From contig NZ_LQQA01000013.1 in NCBI RefSeq assembly GCF_002101965.1, forward strand, positions 310,001 through 374,000: a stretch of 64,000 nt of DNA, written 5' to 3'. This document shows, in pieces, positions 45,251-54,084 of this stretch (positions within the stretch are counted from its first letter, which is position 1; each line of letters begins with the position of its first letter). Under the pieces are notes generated by a model. That model ran no database searches, was not told the DNA's origin, and saw only the letters and a program-made list of their open reading frames with translations. The stretch is from Mycolicibacterium wolinskyi. Its GTDB lineage: Bacteria; Actinomycetota; Actinomycetes; Mycobacteriales; Mycobacteriaceae. Made by a program: the position numbers and the translations under genes.

Positions 45251-46407
45251 GCACCTTCTCTCACGTCGTCGCGCCATGCGCCGATCTCTGCCAGCACCTG
45301 CGCGGTGTGCTCCCCCAGCTCGGGCGCGCGCCCGAGTTCACGGGTGCCTGTCGGCCCCAGCGGAGAGCGCGCAATCAGCAGTCCATCGTCTTCGGTGATC
45401 AGTCGCATCGCCGCGGACTGTTCACTGCGGGCCGCCTCGGCCGGCGTCCGAACTGGCGCGACCAACACCCGGCGAGCCCGCAGTCGTGTCAGCAACTCGT
45501 CGACGGTGAGCCGTCCGACGGCGTCCTGTAGTGCGGCATCGACGTGTTCGCGGGCCGCGACTCGGCCGGCGTTGCGGCTCCAAGCTTCCCGTCCAAGCGT
45601 ATGGCTCGCATCGAGCGCATCAACGAGCCGGACATACATGGCGTCGTTCGTGGCGCCGAGTACCACGTGCCCGTCGGCCGCGGCGAACGCACGGTACGGA
45701 ACGATCGACGGATGGGCACTGCCCCAGGCCTTTGTCGCTTCGCCACCGGCGGACACCCCGGCGATCACAGTTCCGAGCGCGCTGATCGCCGTCGCGTAGA
45801 GGGACACATCGATGCGGCGTCCTCGGCCCGTCCGACCCCGCTCCACCAACGCCGCGAGAACCCCGTTCACAAGGGCGGCACCGGTCGCGAGATCCACCAT
45901 CGCAACGCCGAACCGGACCGGCTCGCCGTCGGGCAGGCCGGTGATGCTCATCAGCCCCGACTCCGCCTCGACGATCACCTCGGTGCCGGCGTCGGTCGCC
46001 ATGGGGCCGTCGATCCCGAAGCCGGTGATCGAGCCGTAGACGATTGACGGATGTCGTGCGAGCACCTCGTCGGCCGAGATACCCAGCCGTTCGGTGACTC
46101 CCGGGCGGAAATTCTCGACGACGACGTCTGCCGTGCCGATGAGGCGGTGGACAGCGGCCCGGCCCTCGTCCGTCGTGAGGTCGATTGCGACACTGCGCTT
46201 ACCGCGGTTGATCGCGTGGAAGTACGCGCTGGTCTGGTCCACGAAGGGCGGGCCCCAGGCGCGCGTCTCATCGCCGATCTCGGGCATCTCGATCTTGATG
46301 ACGTCAGCGCCCAGCTCAGCCAGCAGCATCGTCGCGTATGGGCCGGCGAGGACGCGGGTGAAGTCGACGACGCGTACCCCGGCCAGGGGCTGAAAGCACG
46401 TAGTCAC
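45247..46407 (-). CDS. CaiB/BaiF family III CoA-transferase
   Basis: 386 residues from GTG 46407; another GTG at 46458 has a GAGGAG box too far away, so the start is uncertain. Family motifs: VRVVDFTRVLAGPYATMLLAELGADVIKIE, GNKRS-type NRGKRSVAID, VENFRPGV, YGSITGFGIDGP and the catalytic aspartate region MVDLATGAALVNGVLAALVE. It moves CoA between acids. Here it could activate a dicarboxylate such as 3-hydroxy-3-methylglutarate for the lyase. First gene of the operon, divergent from a LysR gene. Confidence 0.92.
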   Translation of the reverse strand: MTTCFQPLAGVRVVDFTRVLAGPYATMLLAELGADVIKIEMPEIGDETRAWGPPFVDQTSAYFHAINRGKRSVAIDLTTDEGRAAVHRLIGTADVVVENFRPGVTERLGISADEVLARHPSIVYGSITGFGIDGPMATDAGTEVIVEAESGLMSITGLPDGEPVRFGVAMVDLATGAALVNGVLAALVERGRTGRGRRIDVSLYATAISALGTVIAGVSAGGEATKAWGSAHPSIVPYRAFAAADGHVVLGATNDAMYVRLVDALDASHTLGREAWSRNAGRVAAREHVDAALQDAVGRLTVDELLTRLRARRVLVAPVRTPAEAARSEQSAAMRLITEDDGLLIARSPLGPTGTRELGRAPELGEHTAQVLAEIGAWRDDVREGA

Positions 46408-46539
46408 CAGGACGCCGGCCCTTCGGCAAGGCTGCGGGAACTGTGTCGCGTCATGCACATACTTCTGGCTGTCTCCTCTGGCTCGCGCGGCGTGACCGCC
46501 AACACACCCATTGCGTGGTCCCGGTCACGATACGAGCCG

Positions 46540-46565
46540 AATTAATGCGCCCGCACGCTTTAATT
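46540..46565. promoter_or_regulatory. Candidate LysR operator (26-bp palindrome)
   Basis: AATTAATGCG (46540-46549) and CGCTTTAATT (46556-46565) match at 9 of 10 positions around a 6-base spacer. The site is in the divergent gap between the CoA-transferase and LysR genes and ends 4 bases before the -10 box of the LysR gene. LysR-type regulators commonly bind such interrupted palindromes. Confidence 0.7.
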
Positions 46566-46569
46566 TGCA

Positions 46570-46575
46570 TACTCT
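46570..46575 (+). promoter_or_regulatory. Candidate -10 box for a leaderless LysR transcript
   Basis: TACTCT fits TANNNT and ends 7 bases before the GTG at 46583, with no ribosome site between. This spacing is typical of leaderless mycobacterial messages. Confidence 0.5.
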
Positions 46576-46582
46576 CTTGCGC

Positions 46583-47503
46583 GTGACACATGAATTGCCG
46601 GTCTTGGACTCCGATATCGACCTCAGCCTGCGCGATCTGCGGCTCATCCTCGAGGTCGCCGAACGGCGCTCGTTCACCGATGCCGCACAAGCCGTGCACA
46701 TGTCGCAGAGCGCGTTGAGCCGCGCCGTCAACGACGCGGAACGCCGACTCGGTGCGCGCCTGTTCGAGCGGACCACCCGATCGGTGGAGCCGACCGCGGT
46801 CGGTGCTGAATTGATCCGCATCGGCACCTCGATGGTGTCCGACTATCAACGCGGCCTGCGCGAGTTCACGTTGTTCCGCGACGGCCTCGGCGGTGTCGTG
46901 CGCGTGGCGGCGCTGCCGTCGATCGCCGCGACGATGTTGCCGTCGCTCGTCGCCGACCTCAAAGTCGAGTCCCCGGGCATCGTGATAGACATCGTCGACA
47001 CGCTCGCGCATGTCGCCACCGAACAGCTGCTCGCCGGACGGGTCGATTTCGCCATCACCGTCGATGACGGATTGCCCGCCGATGTCGCATTCTCTCCGCT
47101 GGCCAAGGATCGGTTCCACGTGGTGTTCCGCGCCGACCATGCCTTCCACGGTCGCAGGCAGGTCGCTTGGCGGGAGCTCGCCGACGAGCCGTTCGTGACC
47201 TTCGGTGAAGCCAGCAGCCTGCGGGCGCTGACCGACGCTACCTTCGAGCGTCTGCACATCCGCCCCAAGCAGACTTTTGAGGCCCAGAACATCGCGGTGA
47301 TCGCCGGTCTCGTCGCCGCCGGTCTCGGTGTCTCCGCGGCACCCGCAATGGTGTTGCCACTGATGTCTTTTGCCGGCCTCGGGACAGCCGAACTGATCGA
47401 ACCGACAGTCGACCGCGATCTCGGGCTCGCCTATGTGCCGGGGCGCTCCCGGTCGCCCGCCGCCCGCTATGTCGCCGATGCGCTACGGGCCTCCATCAGC
47501 TGA
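46583..47503 (+). CDS. LysR family regulator of the CoA-transferase/HMG-CoA lyase operon
   Basis: 306 residues from GTG 46583. N-terminal winged HTH: LRDLRLILEVAERRSFTDAA, then HMSQSALSRAVNDAERRLGARLFERTTRS. The ligand domain has GVVRVAALPSIAATMLPSLVADL and DFAITVDDGLP. It is divergent from the catabolic operon, with a palindrome in between, so it most likely activates that operon in response to the pathway substrate and controls itself. It is convergent with the MaoC gene. Confidence 0.93.
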   Translation: MTHELPVLDSDIDLSLRDLRLILEVAERRSFTDAAQAVHMSQSALSRAVNDAERRLGARLFERTTRSVEPTAVGAELIRIGTSMVSDYQRGLREFTLFRDGLGGVVRVAALPSIAATMLPSLVADLKVESPGIVIDIVDTLAHVATEQLLAGRVDFAITVDDGLPADVAFSPLAKDRFHVVFRADHAFHGRRQVAWRELADEPFVTFGEASSLRALTDATFERLHIRPKQTFEAQNIAVIAGLVAAGLGVSAAPAMVLPLMSFAGLGTAELIEPTVDRDLGLAYVPGRSRSPAARYVADALRASIS

Positions 47504-47527
47504 CTTCGGCAGGCAAGCTGCGACGAG

Positions 47528-47956
47528 TCAGCCACCCAGATCCATCGTGTAGCAGACTGCGGTCCCGTCGAGCACGAGTGTTCCGTCGTCGCGTGTCACC
47601 GTCGTGACGAGTTCTGTTATCGGTTTGTCAGCGCGCACGGCCGTAACCTCCACCCGGCCGGTGATGGTGTCGCCCGGCCGGACGGGCGCCCTGAAGTTCC
47701 AGTTGACGTTCAAGAAGACCGTTCCCGGTCCTGGAAGCTTCTCCGCGACAACGGCATTCAGTATCGCGCTGGTGACCCCACCCTGGACGACGATCTCGCC
47801 GAAGCGGGACGCCTTGGCGGCCGCCTCGTCGTAGTGGATCGGGTTGCGGTCTCCGCTGAGTTCGGTGAACTTGGCGATGTCATCCGCACCGATGGTGCGC
47901 GACATCTCCGCGGTCTCCCCCACCGCTGGAACGCGACGCGTCGAAGACTCTTGCAT
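47528..47956 (-). CDS. MaoC family hydratase
   Basis: 142 residues from ATG 47956 (GAAAGG upstream). The hot-dog-fold hydratase motif is intact: FTELSGDRNPIHYDEAAAKASRFGEIVVQGG, with the Asp/His pair D...H in DRNPIHYD and the following GG. It matches (R)-specific enoyl-CoA hydratases, which convert 2-enoyl-CoA to (R)-3-hydroxyacyl-CoA. It is the last gene of the eight-gene ccr operon. Confidence 0.93.
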   Translation of the reverse strand: MQESSTRRVPAVGETAEMSRTIGADDIAKFTELSGDRNPIHYDEAAAKASRFGEIVVQGGVTSAILNAVVAEKLPGPGTVFLNVNWNFRAPVRPGDTITGRVEVTAVRADKPITELVTTVTRDDGTLVLDGTAVCYTMDLGG

Positions 47957-47967
47957 GACAGTGCCTT

Positions 47968-49215
47968 TCAGATCGTGGTCGAAGATGACTTCTGGGACCG
48001 GCTGAGGATCAGCATGGCAGTAGCGCCAACCGCGGGACCGACGGCCAGTACAGCAAGTGCTGCCGACCACGACCAGCGTTGCACGAGAACGGGAACCAGC
48101 CACACGCTCATGGTCGTGGTGAGGTAGCCGAGTGCCAGCTGGATCGACACCGCGCCACCGACGTAGACGGGATCGGCATGTTCGGTGACGAGCGCGGAGA
48201 ACTGAGCGGAATCAGCGATCACCCAGAACCCCCAAAAAACGCACAAGGGCACAACAATCCACAACGGTCCGGTGCCCAGCAGGCTGAGTACCAGCGCCGC
48301 CAAACCCGAGCACACCAGCGATAAGAGCGCAGATTGCGCTCTTCCGAACCGATCGGAAAGCCGGCCTCCGACGAGGCACCCGATAGCACCGGCGCCGATG
48401 CAGACGAAGGCCAGCGCCGCCGCGGTGGCTTGTGAGTTCTGCCGTCCGGCGATCGCGGGGAGTGCAGCCAGATAGGCCCCCACCCATGCCCACATCGCGT
48501 ACAGCTCCCACATGTGACCGATGTAGCCGACGTTCGCCAACGCCACATCCTTGTTGCGCAGACTGGCGAATGCTGCGGCAAAGCTGAAGGGGCGGTTGGG
48601 GAATGGGTATGGCCCCGGCCCGCGCAGCAGCAGAATGAGCAGCCCGCCGGCCATGGTCATCACCGTGGTTGCGACGATCACCTGCTGCCAGGGCACGTCA
48701 CCGAACGAGCTGACCAGGTGCGGCAGCGCCGAACCGAGCGTGAGCGCGCCGATCATCACGCCGAGCGCCGTGCCGCGCCCGACGCGAAACCAGCTCGAAA
48801 CCTCCTTGAGCGCAGGCGGATAGATCATGGCCAGGCCAATTCCGGTGAGCAATCGCAACGGAAGCGCGGTCACCAATCCGTTGGCCCACAACAGCGCCAG
48901 GTTGGCGGCCGCCGCGCCGACGGCGCCCACACAGATCAACTGCCGCGGCGCCACCGCGTCGGCCAGGCCGGTCGCCGCCGACGCCACGGCTCCGACAACG
49001 AACCCCAGCTGTACGGCGATGGTCAACAACGACGAGCCTGCCGTCGACAACTGCCACGACTCGACAAGCTGGGGCGCGACGAACGACGCCGAAAACCACA
49101 CGCTCATCGCCAAAAACGTGCTCACGGCGATCAACAGCAGAGCTACCGAGGGACGCTGGCCTGAAACTTCGAGTGTCCGGGCCGCCGCGGGCGGCGAGAC
49201 GGGGTGCCGGTTCAC
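47968..49215 (-). CDS. MFS transporter
   Basis: 415 residues from GTG 49215, which overlaps the synthetase stop as GTGA; a longer ATG at 49257 would overlap by 46 bases. Twelve membrane helices, with MFS motif GVGRGTALGVMIGALTLGSALP after helix 4 and GGRLSDRFGRAQS between helices 8 and 9. The family branch includes CynX/NimT-type and organic-acid carriers; direction of transport and substrate cannot be read. The same operon also encodes a sodium symporter. Confidence 0.9.
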   Translation of the reverse strand: MNRHPVSPPAAARTLEVSGQRPSVALLLIAVSTFLAMSVWFSASFVAPQLVESWQLSTAGSSLLTIAVQLGFVVGAVASAATGLADAVAPRQLICVGAVGAAAANLALLWANGLVTALPLRLLTGIGLAMIYPPALKEVSSWFRVGRGTALGVMIGALTLGSALPHLVSSFGDVPWQQVIVATTVMTMAGGLLILLLRGPGPYPFPNRPFSFAAAFASLRNKDVALANVGYIGHMWELYAMWAWVGAYLAALPAIAGRQNSQATAAALAFVCIGAGAIGCLVGGRLSDRFGRAQSALLSLVCSGLAALVLSLLGTGPLWIVVPLCVFWGFWVIADSAQFSALVTEHADPVYVGGAVSIQLALGYLTTTMSVWLVPVLVQRWSWSAALAVLAVGPAVGATAMLILSRSQKSSSTTI

Positions 49216-51302
49216 GACCGGCTGCCTTGGGCCCTTTTCCCCCGTCGCGTCAGCCATCGCAGACCGCCCAACGCATCGATCGCCCTGTCCGCCGAGTCGA
49301 ACATCGCCACACCGGCTGCCGCGGCGACCGGCCGGAGCTGACGAACCAAGTCATCCTGGTTGCTGTCGAAACCGCTGCGAAGAACCAGCACGAGCGGGGT
49401 CTGCCCGCGTTCGGCGTTGACGAACCCCTCGGCCAACGCCCACACCAACTTTCGGCCGGGTTCGGCGGCCTTGATGTCGAAGACCGTTCCCAAATCGAGG
49501 AACGCGCAGATCGCGTCGATCGACTCATCTTCGGCGATGGCCGAGATCATGGCCCCGGTGAAACTGCCGGTCTCGTCGAACATCGACCACACCGGGATAT
49601 CGACAGGATTCGACAGGCTGGTGCCGGGCGCCTCGAAAACCCGCAGCCTGCCACGAGTCGTCTCGGAGAACGGCGCCATGCGCATACCCCATCGATCCGC
49701 CCGGTCGGAGCCCACCACCGCGACACCGCCACCGCTGCCGACGAGCGCCAGGTTGTCCCCGTCGAGGCTCGGCACGAACTGCAAGAGGGTGAGGATGTCC
49801 ATCAACTCGTCGAGGTCGTCGACGAGCAGGACACCGGCCTGGCGCGCGGCATCCTCGAGCAGCTGCGGATCGCTCGCCAGCGCCCCCGTATGAGATGCGG
49901 CAGCCGCGCCGCCCGCGGCAGTACGTCCACCCTTGAACAGCACTACAGGCTTGGTCATGGTCCGAGCGAGCCGGAAGAACTGCCCGGCCCAGCGATCGTC
50001 CTCAAGGTAGAACGCGACAGCGTGCGTGCGTGGATCTGCCTCGCAGAACGCCAGCAGTTCGGCAGGACTGACGTCATCGCAGTTGCCGACGGAGCTGACG
50101 AAGCTGAACCGCACGCCCAACTCGGTGCCGCGACGCACGACATCGCCGGCGTAGGTACCCGACTGCGACACCACCGCCAGATGACCTGGCGTGCTGTTGG
50201 ATGCCGCCGTTCCGATCATGGTGATGCGTTCATGGGCGGTGTAATGGCCGATGCAGTTCGGGCCGAGCACCCGTAGTCCCGTTCCGGCGACCAGCCCATC
50301 GAGCGGGTCGGTGTCCGCGGTGTACACGTGGGCGCTGCGCGTGCCCTGGTCGGCCAGCGCCCGCAGGGTTGCCGGAACCGCGGAGGCGGGGACGGCGACA
50401 ACGGCTCGGTCCACGCCGCGAGGGAGTTCGGCGACACTGGCCACGGTGGGCACACCACACACGCTGTCGTTCTTGGCGCTCACCGGCAGGAGACGTCCCG
50501 GATATCCGAAGTCGACCAGCCCGCGGACCGCGCGGTACCCCATCTTGCGTTCGTCTGCCGAGGCGCCGACGACGGCGATCGACCGGGGATAGATCGCCGG
50601 ACGCAACGCCTCGTACGCGGCTGCCGGATCAGGGACGTCACCGGCGCGTTCATCGGTGGTATCGACTGCGGACGCGCGCGCGTCCACGGCGACGATGCGC
50701 TCGGCCGTGACGACAACCGGATTGAAGTCGATCTCGGTGATGACTTCACCGAGCAGCATTCCGCCCGGGCCACCGACGGCCATGAGCATGGCCACGACAT
50801 CGTCGACCCGCTCCGGAAACCGCTTCTCGATGATTCGGCCCAGGCGCGTATCCGAGATCATTCGCCGGGCCTGCGTCGGATCGATCGGCGCGAGTGCGAA
50901 CGTGACATCGTCAAGCGTCTCGATGTCGACACCGCCGTGCCCGAACATCACCACCGGCCCGAAGCCGGGGGCACGCAGACCACCGACGACCGCTTCGATG
51001 CCGCTGTCGACCATCGCTTCCACCGTGACGCCCCGCACGATCGCGCCGTTGGCGCGTTGCTGCGACAACAGCTTGTGCGTGCGGGCGTAGACCTCGTGGG
51101 GCTCGACCGCGAGAAGGACACCGCCTGCCTTGCTCTTGTGCACGACGTCATCGGCGACGAGCTTGATGGCCACCGGGCGCCCGATCGCGCGGGCAACTCG
51201 ATCGGCTTCTTCGGCAGTCGGCGCGAACGCGACGGCGTTGGCCGCGACCCCGTAGCGGATCGCAAGGTCACGGACGGTGTCCTCGCGAAGTCGCGTGCTC
51301 AT
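49212..51302 (-). CDS. ADP-forming acyl-CoA synthetase (acetate--CoA ligase family)
   Basis: 696 residues. Domain order is ATP-grasp first (about 15-215; AIKLVADDVVHKSKAGGV), CoA-binding (about 235-340; IAVVGASADERKMGYRAVRGL), then ligase-CoA domains with the phosphohistidine loop ASHTGALASD (about 455). This is the swapped beta-alpha order of some NDP-forming synthetases. It makes acyl-CoA from a carboxylic acid using ATP to ADP. ATGA overlap with the enoyl-CoA hydratase gene and GTGA with the carrier gene place it in the ccr operon, where it likely activates the imported acid. Confidence 0.92.
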   Translation of the reverse strand: MSTRLREDTVRDLAIRYGVAANAVAFAPTAEEADRVARAIGRPVAIKLVADDVVHKSKAGGVLLAVEPHEVYARTHKLLSQQRANGAIVRGVTVEAMVDSGIEAVVGGLRAPGFGPVVMFGHGGVDIETLDDVTFALAPIDPTQARRMISDTRLGRIIEKRFPERVDDVVAMLMAVGGPGGMLLGEVITEIDFNPVVVTAERIVAVDARASAVDTTDERAGDVPDPAAAYEALRPAIYPRSIAVVGASADERKMGYRAVRGLVDFGYPGRLLPVSAKNDSVCGVPTVASVAELPRGVDRAVVAVPASAVPATLRALADQGTRSAHVYTADTDPLDGLVAGTGLRVLGPNCIGHYTAHERITMIGTAASNSTPGHLAVVSQSGTYAGDVVRRGTELGVRFSFVSSVGNCDDVSPAELLAFCEADPRTHAVAFYLEDDRWAGQFFRLARTMTKPVVLFKGGRTAAGGAAAASHTGALASDPQLLEDAARQAGVLLVDDLDELMDILTLLQFVPSLDGDNLALVGSGGGVAVVGSDRADRWGMRMAPFSETTRGRLRVFEAPGTSLSNPVDIPVWSMFDETGSFTGAMISAIAEDESIDAICAFLDLGTVFDIKAAEPGRKLVWALAEGFVNAERGQTPLVLVLRSGFDSNQDDLVRQLRPVAAAAGVAMFDSADRAIDALGGLRWLTRRGKRAQGSRS

Positions 51303-52111
51303 CGATGCGCCCCCGCCTTATCGAGCTTGTCCTGCAGATCGCCCGGTGCATCCGGATAGGCCGGCGGTCGCTTCTCCAGGAACGACCGCACACCTTCGTC
51401 ACCGTCGGGCAACTCTCGGACGACGGCCGCCAGGTGCGGCTCGAGCGCTGCGCCTGCCCGCAGCCCTTCGCACCGCGTGACCCGTAAACCGGTCTTGATC
51501 GCTCGTACCACTGCAGGCGACACCTCGGAAATCTGTTGTCCGAGCGCCAATGCGCGCTCCAGAGTCTGCGCCGGCCCGCATATCTCGCTGACGAAGCCGG
51601 ACCGCAGCGCGGCCTCGGCGTCGACCGGGGCTGCGGTGGCGAGCATCCTCATCGCCTCCGGATAAGCCACCACGTCGAGCAGGCGGCTGAGTTGACCGCC
51701 CACTGGTACCAAGCCGATTCGTGCGCCGACCGCGCAGAACCGGGCGTTGTCGCCGGCGATTCTGATGTCGCAGTTGAGTGCCAGGATGAAGCCTGCCGCG
51801 TACGCGGCTCCGTTCACCGCGCCGATGACCGGAGTGCCCAGCTCGGCGGGCAGGGTGAATGCCGCATTGGCCTCCGGATCACCTGCCGTCTCCGGGCTTT
51901 CGAGTACTTCTCGCAGATCGTGCCCCGAGGAGAACACGTCGCGGTCCCCGGTGACGATGATGCAACGCACGGCAGGGTCTTGGTCGGCTTCGAGTAGCAA
52001 TGCCCGCAGGCGCGGTGCCATATCCCCGCTGAAGGCGTTGCGTTTGGCCGGATTACTGATTGTGAGTATCCGTACCCGGCGGTGATCGGCCCGTTCGATG
52101 GTGGCGGTCAT
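51299..52111 (-). CDS. Enoyl-CoA hydratase/isomerase family protein
   Basis: 270 residues from ATG 52111 with GAAGGAGA upstream; the longer frame to 52405 runs into the symporter gene. Crotonase motifs: RNAFSGDMAPRL, oxyanion-hole SSGHDLREV and the second glycine loop GAVNGAAYAAGFILALNCD, and FCAVGARIGLVPVGG. Where hydratases have a catalytic glutamate, this reads ARIGLVP rather than xEVxLG, so it could be an isomerase or an altered crotonase. It follows the symporter gene by 20 bases and is coupled to the synthetase gene. Confidence 0.88.
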   Translation of the reverse strand: MTATIERADHRRVRILTISNPAKRNAFSGDMAPRLRALLLEADQDPAVRCIIVTGDRDVFSSGHDLREVLESPETAGDPEANAAFTLPAELGTPVIGAVNGAAYAAGFILALNCDIRIAGDNARFCAVGARIGLVPVGGQLSRLLDVVAYPEAMRMLATAAPVDAEAALRSGFVSEICGPAQTLERALALGQQISEVSPAVVRAIKTGLRVTRCEGLRAGAALEPHLAAVVRELPDGDEGVRSFLEKRPPAYPDAPGDLQDKLDKAGAHR

Positions 52112-52131
52112 GAGGTCTCCTTCGGCAGTTG

Positions 52132-53733
52132 TCAGGCAGGCGCGGTCAAAGTGGCGTCCTCGTCGCTGCATTCGGTACTGGGCGGGGATGTGGTGGTGCC
52201 TGACTGCCGCTGATCGCGTTTCAGGACTGTCGCGCTCATGCTCCACACGATCGTCACGACGAGGTTGAGGATCAGCGCGGAGATCGCGATGTACATCGGC
52301 GAAGACAGGAAGAACGGCACGGCAGTCGACCCGCCGAAGTGGTCGGCGGTGGGCGATGACACGTTGTAGGCGGCAATGGTTCCGTACGCGATGCCGACGG
52401 CCCATCCGGCGAGCAGCGCGCGCTTGTCTGCGAAGCGCACCGTGAAAAGGCCGAGCAGGACCGTCGGAATGGTTTGCAGGATCCAGATACCGCCCAGCAG
52501 CTGGAAATTCAACGCGAACTGACTGTCGAGGGTCAGGACGAACACGAGTGCGCCCACCTTGATCAGCACCGACACGATCTTCGAAATCTGGGTCTCACGG
52601 TAGGTCGACACCGCGCTCCGCGAATACTGACGAATGATGTTTCGGCTCACCAGGTTTCCTGCGCCGATGGCCATGATGGCGGCGGGCACCAGCGCACTCA
52701 TCGCGATCGCGGCAAAGGCGACGCCGACGAACCAGGACGGGAACATCGCAATCAGCAACTGCGGCACGGCGAACTGCGGATTGCCGTTCAGCGGCGTGAT
52801 GCCGGCCGCCAGTGCCATCATGCCCAGCAGTGCCACGAGGCCGAGCAAGACGGTGTACATCGGTAACACCGACATATTTCGTCGCACGGTCCGTGCGCCG
52901 CGGGCGGCGAACACGCCGGTGATCGCGTGCGGATACAGGAAGAACGCCATACCGGAGCCGAGCGCGAGCGTCATGTAGACACTCGCGTTGACGCTGATCG
53001 CGGCGGCCTGCGGGTCGGTCGAGTTGTTGCGGGCCGCGATCGCTTGGCCCGCATCCGCGAAGATGTTGTCGAAGCCACCGAGCTTGATCGGTATCACGAT
53101 GATCGCCACGATGACGACGACGTAGGTGAGGCCGTCCTTGAGAAACGCGATCAATGCCGGCGCCCGGATACCTGACGAGTATGTGTAGGCCGCAAGCACA
53201 CCGAACGCGACGAACAGCGGAAGGTGGTTGAGGAACCAGCTCGCCTGAGGGCCGAAATTGAGTCCCATGGAAGCAAAGATCACCTCCAGACCGATCAATT
53301 GGAGCGCCAGGTAGGGCAGGGTGGCCAGCAGGCCCGTCACAGTGATGGCCAGCCCGAGAGTCGGCGACTTGAATCGGTCGTTGACGAAGTCCGTAAGGGT
53401 GACGTAACCCTTTTCGTGGGCGAGGCGAACAAGTTTCGGCAGAAACAGGAAGCCGAGGGAGTACAGCACGACGGCGTTGGGTACCGCATAGAAGCCGAAT
53501 GCGCCGATGCTGTAGATCGCCGCGGGCACGGCGATCAGCGTGTACGCCGAGTAGAGGTCGCCGCCGAGCAAGAACCAGGTGACGAAGCCACCGAAGCCGC
53601 GCCCGCCCAGTGCCCACTCATCGAGGTGGTTCAGATTGTTGGCGCGGCGCCATCTGCTCGCGATGAAACCCATGCCGGTGACAAGCATGATGAGGATGAG
53701 GAACACCGTGAAGGTGACGCCGTTGAAACTCAT
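52132..53733 (-). CDS. Sodium:solute symporter (SSS), MctP-like monocarboxylate permease
   Basis: 533 residues, about 13 membrane helices. SSS-family features: EWALGGRGFGGFVTWFLLGGDLYSAYTL near the N terminus, GYVTLTDFVNDRFKS, and AISVNASVYMTLALGSGMAFFLYPHAITGVFAARG. MctP-type proteins import short monocarboxylates and are always paired with a small DUF3311 protein, which is encoded just upstream with a 4-base overlap. In this operon it likely imports the acid that the synthetase activates. Confidence 0.92.
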   Translation of the reverse strand: MSFNGVTFTVFLILIMLVTGMGFIASRWRRANNLNHLDEWALGGRGFGGFVTWFLLGGDLYSAYTLIAVPAAIYSIGAFGFYAVPNAVVLYSLGFLFLPKLVRLAHEKGYVTLTDFVNDRFKSPTLGLAITVTGLLATLPYLALQLIGLEVIFASMGLNFGPQASWFLNHLPLFVAFGVLAAYTYSSGIRAPALIAFLKDGLTYVVVIVAIIVIPIKLGGFDNIFADAGQAIAARNNSTDPQAAAISVNASVYMTLALGSGMAFFLYPHAITGVFAARGARTVRRNMSVLPMYTVLLGLVALLGMMALAAGITPLNGNPQFAVPQLLIAMFPSWFVGVAFAAIAMSALVPAAIMAIGAGNLVSRNIIRQYSRSAVSTYRETQISKIVSVLIKVGALVFVLTLDSQFALNFQLLGGIWILQTIPTVLLGLFTVRFADKRALLAGWAVGIAYGTIAAYNVSSPTADHFGGSTAVPFFLSSPMYIAISALILNLVVTIVWSMSATVLKRDQRQSGTTTSPPSTECSDEDATLTAPA

Positions 53734-54005
53734 TGCTCATGCCCACCTTCGGGTTCGTGCCGGAACGCGATGAAGTAACTGGCCCCGCATCCGCAGGCGG
53801 CGGCGACCGCCATTGCCATCTGGAACCAGTAGAAGAACGGAATGCCACCGAGAGTCGGCTCGGTGCGCTGGTAAAACGGCACTGCCAACGCCAATACCAC
53901 CGGCACCCCGATGAGTAAGGCACACACGAGCCGCTTCGGCCAGGACAACGGCTGGCGAGCTGGTGAATCGTCCGGCGGATTCTCCACCGACCGGGTACTG
54001 GTCAT
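53730..54005 (-). CDS. DUF3311 membrane protein, partner of the symporter
   Basis: 91 residues from ATG 54005 (GGAG 8 bases upstream). Two membrane helices, the first with LVCALLIGVPVVLALAVPFYQR, the second GIPFFYWFQMAMAVAAACGCG; the PFYWFQ motif is the DUF3311 signature. These small proteins form the second subunit of MctP-like and related SSS permeases. ATGA overlap with the symporter gene. Confidence 0.93.
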   Translation of the reverse strand: MTSTRSVENPPDDSPARQPLSWPKRLVCALLIGVPVVLALAVPFYQRTEPTLGGIPFFYWFQMAMAVAAACGCGASYFIAFRHEPEGGHEQ

Positions 54006-54084
54006 GTCGACACTCCAATGTGAGGACCAATGAACTTTGCGGTTGACTGACAATGCTCTTGCGGATGGCGACACTCGTGTGCCG

